A stretch of 5,666 bases of DNA from an uncultured Collinsella sp. (GTDB taxonomy: Bacteria; Actinomycetota; Coriobacteriia; Coriobacteriales; Coriobacteriaceae), in assembly GCA_902493615.1 (NCBI GenBank), contig CABUQK010000113.1:1-5666 (forward strand). Direction: 5' to 3'. The notes beneath the pieces are model-generated. The model was not told the DNA's origin. It was given only the letters and a program-made list of their open reading frames with translations, and did no database searches. The stretch's first letter is position 1. Each line of letters opens with the position of its first letter. The translations under genes and the position numbers were made by a program. Shown here one piece after another: positions 1 through 4,265 of this stretch.

Positions 1-1
1 C

Positions 2-646
2 GATTCGCTGGAGCCGTTCTATCCCGACCGTATGGCCAAGCGAATCTTGGGCATGGGTGATGTTGTCGGCATCATCGAGAAGGCCCAGGAGGCGGCCGAC
101 GCCGAGCAGCTTGAGGCCGCCGAGCGTATGCTGCGCGAGGGCTTTACCATGAACGACATGCTCGACCAGATGAAAGCCGTCAAGAAGATGGGCGGCATGA
201 AGGGTATTCTGGGCATGCTCCCCGGTGGCCAGCGTGCGCTCAATCAGATGGGCGGTAACCTGGACGAGGGCATCTTCGACAAGAACGAGGCCATCATCAT
301 GTCGATGACCAAGGAGGAGCGCCTGCGTCCCTCCATCATCAACGGTCAGCGCCGTGCCCGCATTGCCAAGGGCGCCGGTGTGACTCCCACCGAGGTCAAT
401 AGCCTTATGAAGCAGTGGGGCGAGATGAACAAGATGATGGGCCGCATGCGCACGATGGCCAATCAGGCGCAGGCCGGCGGCAAGAAGGGCAAGAAGGGTA
501 AGAAGGGCAAAAAGATGCGCATGCCCAATATTCCCGGTCTGGATGCTATGGGGCTGGGCGGCATGGGCGGCCTGGGAACGGGCGGCCCCAAGTCCGATAT
601 GGACCTGCTGCGCCAGATGGAAGCGCAGATGCGCAACAAGAAGTAA
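2..646 (+). CDS. ffh: Signal recognition particle protein Ffh, C-terminal part (5' partial)
   Basis: Ffh is the GTPase subunit of the signal recognition particle. It binds 4.5S/SRP RNA and hydrophobic signal sequences of nascent chains and delivers ribosomes to FtsY at the membrane. The visible 214 codons begin at the end of the G domain: the frame is open to the left edge and reads DSLEPFYPDR followed by the linker motif ILGMGD. The methionine-rich M domain follows (about 25 Met), including the SRP RNA-binding stretch with RPSIINGQRRARIAKGAG and then EVNSLMKQWGEMNKMM. The tail is unusual in composition: a Lys/Gly run (GGKKGKKGKKGKK) and then a Gly/Met-rich segment. The ATG at 32 is internal, not the start. 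The NG domain lies outside the window. In many Gram-positive bacteria rpsP follows ffh; here the gene ends at a strong terminator and meets a convergent gene. Identification is firm. Confidence 0.97.
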   Translation, partial: DSLEPFYPDRMAKRILGMGDVVGIIEKAQEAADAEQLEAAERMLREGFTMNDMLDQMKAVKKMGGMKGILGMLPGGQRALNQMGGNLDEGIFDKNEAIIMSMTKEERLRPSIINGQRRARIAKGAGVTPTEVNSLMKQWGEMNKMMGRMRTMANQAQAGGKKGKKGKKGKKMRMPNIPGLDAMGLGGMGGLGTGGPKSDMDLLRQMEAQMRNKK

Positions 647-666
647 CGACTAGTTGAGTCGTGTAT

Positions 667-712
667 GGCGAAGGCCGCCTGGATGGTATTCCAGGCGGCC
701 TTCGCCGTTTGT
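667..712 (+). terminator. Strong Rho-independent terminator after ffh
   Basis: A perfect 17-bp inverted repeat: the left arm is 667-683 (GGCGAAGGCCGCCTGGA), the loop is 684-689 (TGGTAT) and the right arm is 690-706. A modest U-rich stretch (GTTTGTT) follows. It starts 21 bases after the ffh stop. The stem would also form in minus-strand transcripts arriving from the convergent gene, but on that side it is followed by ATACACG, with no T-run. Termination in that direction is therefore less certain. Confidence 0.92.
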
Positions 713-761
713 TCGCTGGTGTCGCACGCGTGGAAGCGTGTTCTCGACGAGGTGCTTGCCG

Positions 762-1190
762 CTAGTGGCAGCCGCAGCCCTCGTGGCCCACGTGCTCGTG
801 ATGGCCATGGCAGCCGCAGGACTCGCCATGCTCATGGGTGTGCTCGTGGTCATGGCCATGGCAGCCGCAGGTGGCCTCGCCGTTCTGTGCGAGCGTGCCG
901 GCAATGAGGGCCTCGACGCAGGCATCGCAGCTGCCCTGGGCGCCCGCATAGACCGTGATGCCGGCTTGGGCAAGCGCGTTGATAGCGCCGCCGCCGATAC
1001 CGCCGCAAATGAGCGTGTCAACGCCACCGTTGGCAAGCAGGCCCGCCAAGGCGCCGTGGCCGGTGCCACCGGTGCCTACGACCTGCTCGTTGAGCACCTT
1101 GCCATCCTGGATGTCGTAGATCTTGAACTGCTCGCTGCGGCCAAAGTGCATAAAGATGTTGCCGTTGTCGTACGTTGTTGCCACCCTCAT
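762..1190 (-). CDS. Possible internally initiated NifX-like protein (142 aa) from the same frame
   Basis: The linker between the two domains (residues AKEVGT of the fusion) is encoded by a sequence that reads AAAGGAGGTCGGCACCATG on the minus strand. This is a near-perfect Shine-Dalgarno seven bases before an ATG. That ATG is residue 113, exactly the first residue of the NifX-like domain (MRVATTYDNG). Translation starting here would give a 142-aa protein carrying only the cofactor-binding fold and the Cys/His tail, the size expected of a stand-alone MTH1175-like protein. Whether ribosomes initiate here is inference. The linker could instead be a relic of two formerly separate genes that lost a stop codon. 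Confidence 0.55.
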   Translation of the reverse strand: MRVATTYDNGNIFMHFGRSEQFKIYDIQDGKVLNEQVVGTGGTGHGALAGLLANGGVDTLICGGIGGGAINALAQAGITVYAGAQGSCDACVEALIAGTLAQNGEATCGCHGHDHEHTHEHGESCGCHGHHEHVGHEGCGCH

Positions 1191-1526
1191 GGTGCCGACC
1201 TCCTTTGCTGGCCATGCGGCCGTCGTCGTGGTCATGGGGGAGTACGCGATGTTGCCGCCTTCGATGACGATCGCCCGTCCATTGACCAGCGCGTTTGCCA
1301 CCTTGCGATGCGCGCGACTGCTGATTGCAGCCACCGTGGCGCGGGCGATGCCCATGTGCAGGGCGACGGCCTCCTGATTGAGGCCCTCCAGATCGCACAG
1401 GCGCAGTACTTCGAGCTCATCGACCGTCATATCGATAGCGTCTCCGCTGGCAAGGCCATCGGGGGTAAAGCCGCGATATTCGGGGATGATCCCGACGCGG
1501 CGCAGTTTTTCGCGTCTTCCCGCCAT
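762..1526 (-). CDS. DUF134 - NifX/dinitrogenase Fe-Mo-cofactor-binding fusion with Cys/His-rich metal-binding tail
   Basis: A 254-aa protein with three parts. Residues 1-92 match the DUF134 family: a basic N-terminus (RREKLRRVGIIPE), TVDELEVLRLCDLEGLNQEAVALHMGI as the helix-turn-helix, then RKVANALVNGRAIVIEGGN. This family is presumed DNA-binding. Residues 113-214 match the dinitrogenase iron-molybdenum cofactor biosynthesis (NifX/NifB C-terminal, MTH1175-like) fold: MRVATTYDNGNIFMHFGR, FKIYDIQDGKV, VDTLICGGIGGGAI and EALIAGTL. Residues 220-254 are a tail of 12 His and 6 Cys with three CGCH motifs. The N-terminal ATG has an AAGGAG Shine-Dalgarno (1532-1537) five bases upstream. The fold is known from nitrogenase maturation, but similar stand-alone proteins occur widely in non-fixers. 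No nif gene is visible here, so nitrogen fixation should not be inferred. A metal- or Fe-S-responsive regulator, or a metal carrier, is an inference. The gene is divergent from thyA and convergent with ffh. The function is not established. Confidence 0.88.
   Translation of the reverse strand: MAGRREKLRRVGIIPEYRGFTPDGLASGDAIDMTVDELEVLRLCDLEGLNQEAVALHMGIARATVAAISSRAHRKVANALVNGRAIVIEGGNIAYSPMTTTTAAWPAKEVGTMRVATTYDNGNIFMHFGRSEQFKIYDIQDGKVLNEQVVGTGGTGHGALAGLLANGGVDTLICGGIGGGAINALAQAGITVYAGAQGSCDACVEALIAGTLAQNGEATCGCHGHDHEHTHEHGESCGCHGHHEHVGHEGCGCH
769..871 (-). repeat. Imperfect 51-bp tandem repeat coding the Cys/His tail
   Basis: ATGGCCATGGCAGCCGCAGG (plus strand) occurs at 801-820 and again at 852-871, an offset of 51 bases or 17 codons. 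In the protein this gives the units CGCHGHDHEHTHEHGES and CGCHGHHEHVGHEG, then a terminal CGCH. The pattern suggests in-frame expansion of a metal-binding module. The bases are preserved as well as the residues, which points to fairly recent duplication. Confidence 0.75.
1198..1206 (-). promoter_or_regulatory. Internal Shine-Dalgarno AAAGGAGGT in the domain linker
   Basis: Nine consecutive bases complementary to the anti-Shine-Dalgarno end of 16S rRNA, spaced seven bases from the in-frame ATG at 1188-1190. It is stronger than the site serving the annotated start of the full-length gene (AAGGAG). Confidence 0.75.
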
Positions 1527-1538
1527 ACACGCTCCTTA

Positions 1539-1553
1539 TCTGACATATGTCAA
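1539..1553 (-). promoter_or_regulatory. Operator-like palindrome, copy 1 (TTGACATATGTCAGA on minus)
   Basis: Contains the perfect 12-bp palindrome TGACATATGTCA (1541-1552). Its edge lies only three bases from the Shine-Dalgarno of the DUF134 fusion gene, and it overlaps that gene's likely transcription start. A protein bound here would be placed to repress the fusion gene. The 5-4-5 dyad (TTGAC-N4-GTCAA, one outer mismatch) has the geometry of CRP/FNR-family sites. Autoregulation by the DUF134 domain is the other obvious possibility. Neither is proven. Confidence 0.7.
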
Positions 1554-1557
1554 CAAT

Positions 1558-1585
1558 AGGATAACGCATGCGTGGAGCAGCGCAA
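1558..1585 (-). promoter_or_regulatory. Candidate promoter of the DUF134 fusion gene
   Basis: On the minus strand TTGCGC (1580-1585) and TATCCT (1558-1563) are separated by 16 bases. They match the -35 and -10 consensus at three and four of six positions. Transcription would start near 1551, inside palindrome copy 1. The match is weak and is supported mainly by its position between the paired operators. Confidence 0.35.
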
Positions 1586-1592
1586 GGCATTA

Positions 1593-1607
1593 TTGACATA
1601 TGTCAGA
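1593..1607 (+). promoter_or_regulatory. Operator-like palindrome, copy 2 (TTGACATATGTCAGA on plus)
   Basis: The identical 15-mer to copy 1, in opposite orientation, with the same 12-bp core at 1594-1605. The core centres are 53 bp apart, close to five helical turns, so proteins bound at the two sites would face the same side of the DNA. The probable promoter of the DUF134 fusion gene lies between the copies. The embedded TTGACA resembles a -35 box, but no convincing -10 follows it on the plus strand. Confidence 0.7.
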
Positions 1608-1672
1608 AAATGCAGAGGAGTTGTGTGTGCGATTGCGGAGCCGCGCTGCCGTGCATTGCATGTGCCGAACTA

Positions 1673-1690
1673 AGTGTCCAATCCGACACT
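1673..1690 (+). promoter_or_regulatory. Inverted repeat AGTGTC-N6-GACACT upstream of thyA
   Basis: AGTGTC (1673-1678) and GACACT (1685-1690) are perfect inverted arms around CAATCC. The dyad covers the -35 region expected from the thyA -10 box, which has no good -35 of its own. That fits an activator-dependent or repressor-blocked promoter. The GTGTC-N6-GACAC spacing resembles that of CRP-type dyads. The regulator is unknown. Confidence 0.5.
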
Positions 1691-1703
1691 CGCGCACCTG
1701 GGA

Positions 1704-1709
1704 TAGAAT
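1704..1709 (+). promoter_or_regulatory. thyA: Candidate thyA -10 box (TAGAAT)
   Basis: TAGAAT matches the sigma-70 -10 consensus at five of six positions and lies 35 bases before the thyA start codon. The predicted start is near 1716, giving a short leader of about 30 bases. No good -35 lies 16-18 bp upstream; CCGACA (1683-1688) is only 15 bp away. Confidence 0.5.
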
Positions 1710-1715
1710 TAAAAA

Positions 1716-1729
1716 TAGCCTATAGGCTA
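1716..1729 (+). promoter_or_regulatory. Perfect 14-bp palindrome TAGCCTATAGGCTA at the predicted thyA start site
   Basis: A fully self-complementary 14-mer lying between the TAGAAT box (1704-1709) and the thyA Shine-Dalgarno (1735-1740). It coincides with the predicted transcription start. The position is typical of a repressor operator for the thyA-folA operon. The regulator is not identifiable from this window. Confidence 0.55.
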
Positions 1730-1734
1730 CCGAC

Positions 1735-1740
1735 AGGAGG
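1735..1740 (+). promoter_or_regulatory. thyA: thyA ribosome binding site (AGGAGG)
   Basis: AGGAGG lies four bases before the ATG at 1745. It fixes the thyA start against the in-frame upstream ATGs at 1568 and 1610, which have no ribosome binding site and lie before the probable promoter. Confidence 0.85.
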
Positions 1741-1744
1741 GTCA

Positions 1745-2593
1745 ATGAGTAAGGCTGATCAACAGTTTGTATCCATGTGCCGCGATATTCTGGACCATGG
1801 CACCACCACCGAGGGTCAAAAGGTCCGACCGGTGTGGGAGGATGGCACCCCTGCCTATACCATTAAAAATTTTGGCGTTACGGCGCGTTACGACCTACGC
1901 GAGGAGTTCCCCGCGCTCACCCTGCGTCGCACGGCGCTTAAGTCTGCGATGGACGAGATCCTGTGGATCTATCAAAAGAAGTCAAATAACGTCCATGACC
2001 TCAACAGCCATATCTGGGATGAGTGGGCCGACGAGACCGGTTCCATCGGCAAGGCCTACGGGTATCAGATTGGCCAGAAGAGCCATTATGCCGAAGGCGA
2101 TTTCGACCAGATGGACCGTGTGCTGTACGACCTTAAGAACACGCCGTACAGCCGCCGCATTATGACGAACACCTATGTGTTTAGCGATCTGTCCGAGATG
2201 CACCTGTATCCGTGCGCCTACAGCGTGACGTATAACGTGACGCAGCGCCCGCAGGATGACAAACCGACGCTCAACATGATTCTCAACCAGCGTAGCCAGG
2301 ACATTTTGGCCGCGAACAACTGGAATGTGTGCCAGTATGCCATTTTGCTGATGATGGTCGCGCAGTCGGTCGATATGATCGCTGGCGAGCTGCTGCACGT
2401 GATCGCCGATGCCCATATTTACGACCGTCATGTCGATATCGTCCGCGAGCTTATCGAGCGTCCGCAGTTTGCGGCTCCCAAGGTAACGCTTAACCCCGAC
2501 GTGCACGATTTCTATGCGTTTACGACCGATGACCTCATCGTCGAGGGCTACGAGCACGGCCCGCAGGTCAAGAACATCCCCATTGCGGTGTAG
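1745..2593 (+). CDS. thyA: Thymidylate synthase ThyA
   Basis: Cytosolic enzyme that methylates dUMP to dTMP using 5,10-methylenetetrahydrofolate, releasing dihydrofolate. The 282-aa length fits the family. Visible active-site elements are the phosphate-binding pair SRRI (Arg137, Arg138), the nucleophile Cys157 in LYPCAYS, the phosphate loop NQRSQD (Arg183-Asp186), Asn194 in NNWNVCQYA and DAHIYDRH with His224 and Tyr226 for the deoxyribose. The residue after the catalytic Cys is Ala rather than the His of the E. coli 'PPCH' motif. From memory, this YPCAYS form, together with the start MSKADQQF and the KKSNNVHDLNSHIWD segment, is characteristic of the clostridial-type ThyA clade, so it is not a defect. 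The ATG at 1745 was chosen for its AGGAGG and for agreement with the family N-terminus. The gene lies nine bases before folA, almost certainly in one operon. Three dyads upstream suggest regulation. Confidence 0.97.
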   Translation: MSKADQQFVSMCRDILDHGTTTEGQKVRPVWEDGTPAYTIKNFGVTARYDLREEFPALTLRRTALKSAMDEILWIYQKKSNNVHDLNSHIWDEWADETGSIGKAYGYQIGQKSHYAEGDFDQMDRVLYDLKNTPYSRRIMTNTYVFSDLSEMHLYPCAYSVTYNVTQRPQDDKPTLNMILNQRSQDILAANNWNVCQYAILLMMVAQSVDMIAGELLHVIADAHIYDRHVDIVRELIERPQFAAPKVTLNPDVHDFYAFTTDDLIVEGYEHGPQVKNIPIAV

Positions 2594-2602
2594 GTGACGC
2601 TC

Positions 2603-3121
2603 ATGACGTGTAAGCTTTCTGCCATTGTCGCCGTGTGCGATGACTGGGGTATTGGGTGCGAGGGTGACATGGTCGTGTCCAACCGTGCCGACATGCGCCA
2701 TTTTGTGGCGTGCACCAAAGGCTGTCCGGTCATTATGGGACGCAAGACGCTGCTGAGTTTTCCCGGTGGGCGTCCGCTTAAGAACCGTCGCAATATCGTA
2801 CTAACCCGCGACGAGAGCTTTGCTGCCGAGGGCGTCGACGTGGTGTATAGCGTTGACGAGGCCTTGGCCGCCGTGGCCGATGAGCCCGTTGCGTGGGTGA
2901 TTGGCGGCGGCGAGGTGTATCGGCAATTTTTGCCGTATTGCACCGAGGCCGAGGTCACGCACAACCATTGCATCCATGACGTGGATACGTACTTTCCCGA
3001 TTTGGATGCCGATCCCGCGTGGGAGATTGCGCGGCGTTGCGGTGTTGCCACGATTGCCGCGGGCGAGGGTGACGAAGGTCTCGATTATGAGTTCGTGACG
3101 TATCGTCGCGTTGAGGCGTAA
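2603..3121 (+). CDS. folA: Dihydrofolate reductase
   Basis: Reduces dihydrofolate to tetrahydrofolate with NADPH, restoring the cofactor consumed by the ThyA encoded just upstream. It is also the target of trimethoprim. The 172-aa protein shows the family order: AIVAVCDDWGIGCEGDM (Met20-loop region), SNRADMRHF with Asp30 as the likely catalytic acid, VIMGRKTLLSFPGGRPL, RNIVLTR (NADPH binding), WVIGGGEVYRQFLP (Gly101-Gly103) and the C-terminal DTYFPDLD. The usual 'LPW' before the catalytic Asp is replaced by SNR, a divergence also seen in some Gram-positive DHFRs. The start is placed at ATG 2603, which has AGGTGA (2592-2597) five bases upstream. A GTG three codons earlier (2594) directly follows the thyA stop and lacks a good ribosome binding site. 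Trimethoprim susceptibility cannot be read from the sequence. Confidence 0.95.
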   Translation: MTCKLSAIVAVCDDWGIGCEGDMVVSNRADMRHFVACTKGCPVIMGRKTLLSFPGGRPLKNRRNIVLTRDESFAAEGVDVVYSVDEALAAVADEPVAWVIGGGEVYRQFLPYCTEAEVTHNHCIHDVDTYFPDLDADPAWEIARRCGVATIAAGEGDEGLDYEFVTYRRVEA

Positions 3122-3164
3122 ATCGTCTGGCGTGAACGGTATCATCGGGTTATTTGATTGCATG

Positions 3165-3190
3165 GGGCGGCGCTTAGCGTCGCCTCGTTT
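3165..3190 (+). terminator. Candidate terminator after folA
   Basis: GGCGGCGC (3166-3173), loop TTA, GCGTCGCC (3177-3184) form an 8-bp stem with one G-U pair, extendable by a further G-U pair. It is followed by CGTTT, a poor U-tract. It lies 44 bases after the folA stop and would separate thyA-folA from the methyltransferase gene, perhaps incompletely. Confidence 0.5.
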
Positions 3191-3192
3191 GG

Positions 3193-3198
3193 TATAGA
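3193..3198 (+). promoter_or_regulatory. Candidate -10 box (TATAGA) for the RNA methyltransferase gene
   Basis: TATAGA lies just after the folA terminator hairpin; no clear -35 is visible. If used, transcription would begin near 3205. That excludes the upstream ATG at 3198 and leaves AAAGAAAGG (3207-3215) as the ribosome binding region for the ATG at 3231. Confidence 0.3.
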
Positions 3199-3230
3199 TG
3201 TGCTGTAAAGAAAGGTGCGGGCTGGCTGCT

Positions 3231-4145
3231 ATGACTGATGCCGTTGAGGTGCTGCGAATCGATTCGCTCGAGGACGAGCGGCTCGATGCCTACGTGCGAC
3301 TGACCGAGCGCGAGCTGCGCTGCGTGCTGGAGCCGCAAAAGGGCATCTTTATCGCCGAGAGTGCCAAGGTTATCGAGCGCGCGGTGCGCGCCGGATACGA
3401 GCCGGTGAGCTTTCTTTTGGGCGAACGCTGGCTCGACCAGATGATGCCGCTGTTTGAGCGCCTGGCGGTACGCGAAGGTGCGGGCCCGGTTCCCGTGTTC
3501 GTGGCCTCGATGGAGCTTATGGAGCGGCTAACGGGCTTTAACGTGACGCGCGGGGCGCTCGCGGCGTTCCGTCGCCCGCGTCAGATTCCGGTTGATGAGT
3601 TCTTGGGCGGCGTCGTCGAGGCGGCGGGAGAGCGCCCGGTGCGCGTGTGCGTGCTCGAGGGTATTGTCGACCACACCAACGTCGGCGCGATTTTCCGCTC
3701 GGCGGCTGCGCTGAACGTCGATGGCATTTTGGTGAGCCCTACGTGCTGCGATCCGCTGTACCGTCGCTCGGCCCGCGTGAGCATGGGCACGGTGTTCCAG
3801 GTGCCCTGGACACGCATTGGCAGCGAGGCGCGCGTATGGCCGCATGATGGGCTGGCGGCGCTGCACGATGCCGGCTTTTCGTGTGCCGCGATGGCGTTGA
3901 CGGATGATTCGGTGTCGTTGGACGATCCCGCGCTGCAGGAGATTGACCGCCTGGCAATCTTTATGGGCACCGAGGGTGCTGGCTTAGGCGCCAAGACCAT
4001 TGCTGGCTGCGACCGAGCCGTGCGCATTCCGATGGCGCACGGGGTCGATTCGCTTAACGTGGCCGCGGCAAGTGCTGTCGCCTTTTGGCAGCTGTGCCCG
4101 CATGTGAGCAACGAGTACCACTACCAGCCGGGGCTGTATCACTAG
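3231..4145 (+). CDS. SpoU/TrmH-family RNA 2'-O-methyltransferase
   Basis: A 304-aa SPOUT-class enzyme that uses S-adenosylmethionine to methylate a ribose 2'-hydroxyl in rRNA or tRNA. Residues 1-117 form an N-terminal region like the substrate-binding part of RlmB-type enzymes (GIFIAESAKVIERAVRAGYE, then VTRGALAAFRRP). The catalytic half carries the three SpoU motifs: DHTNVGAIFRSAAAL (Asn150, Gly152, Arg156), then LVSPTCCDPLYRRSARVSMG, then IFMGTEGAGL with RIPMAHGVDSLNVAAA (Ser274-Asn276), the trefoil-knot SAM site. The exact target nucleotide cannot be assigned, so no symbol is given. The start is uncertain: ATG 3231 is preferred, although the nearest Shine-Dalgarno-like sequence (AAAGAAAGG) is 15 bases away. 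ATG 3198 would add 11 residues (MCCKERCGLAA) but has no ribosome binding site. It is probably its own transcription unit after the thyA-folA terminator. Confidence 0.93.
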   Translation: MTDAVEVLRIDSLEDERLDAYVRLTERELRCVLEPQKGIFIAESAKVIERAVRAGYEPVSFLLGERWLDQMMPLFERLAVREGAGPVPVFVASMELMERLTGFNVTRGALAAFRRPRQIPVDEFLGGVVEAAGERPVRVCVLEGIVDHTNVGAIFRSAAALNVDGILVSPTCCDPLYRRSARVSMGTVFQVPWTRIGSEARVWPHDGLAALHDAGFSCAAMALTDDSVSLDDPALQEIDRLAIFMGTEGAGLGAKTIAGCDRAVRIPMAHGVDSLNVAAASAVAFWQLCPHVSNEYHYQPGLYH

Positions 4146-4178
4146 CGGGGTGCTCTCGAACTTTGCCGCCAGAGGTGT

Positions 4179-4202
4179 TTCGACTGCCTTCGGTCGGTGT
4201 TA
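4179..4202 (+). terminator. Weak candidate terminator after the methyltransferase gene
   Basis: An ACTGCC-TTCG-GTCGGT hairpin with a UUCG tetraloop, one internal mismatch and one G-U pair, followed by GTT. It is the only hairpin of note between this gene and the next that could terminate transcription. There is no U-run, so read-through into the MATE gene is possible. Confidence 0.25.
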
Positions 4203-4228
4203 AGCTGATAGCGGCTTTGCCGTACTAT
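4200..4228 (+). promoter_or_regulatory. Candidate promoter for the MATE gene
   Basis: TTAAGC (4200-4205) and TACTAT (4223-4228) are 17 bases apart, matching the consensus at three and four of six positions. The spacer contains the small dyad CGGC-TTT-GCCG (4212-4222), which could be an operator. The start would be near 4235, about 30 bases before the GTG codon. Weak evidence. Confidence 0.3.
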
Positions 4229-4265
4229 TGATGTGTTGTTTGGCGTACGCTAGCGGGGAGGGCGT

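Noticed and set aside
725..740. Hairpin CACGC-N6-GCGTG as a terminator for the minus-strand gene
   Set aside because: Only five base pairs, with no T-run on the minus strand.
762..1526. Evidence for nitrogen fixation
   Set aside because: The NifX-like fold is widespread in non-fixing bacteria and archaea, and no other nif gene is present in the window.
654..1559. A 301-codon open frame on the plus strand, antisense to the DUF134 fusion gene
   Set aside because: Its product is low-complexity and Ala-rich with no recognisable family, it crosses the ffh terminator, and the minus-strand reading gives two clear domains. It is a GC-driven shadow.
1716..1729. NrdR box at the thyA start site
   Set aside because: A nucleotide-metabolism regulator would make sense here, but the palindrome is GC-rich at its arms and does not fit the AT-rich NrdR consensus as I remember it.
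1568..1744. In-frame upstream extension of thyA (59 codons, Cys-rich)
   Set aside because: No ribosome binding site, no match to ThyA N-termini, and it spans the probable thyA promoter and operators. The AGGAGG-ATG at 1745 fits the family start.
2594..2602. GTG start for folA three codons upstream
   Set aside because: No good Shine-Dalgarno precedes it, whereas ATG 2603 has AGGTGA at correct spacing.
2..3270. Repeated CGATTCGCT near 1-9 and 3258-3266
   Set aside because: Both encode Asp-Ser-Leu in unrelated proteins and the match is short; coincidence.
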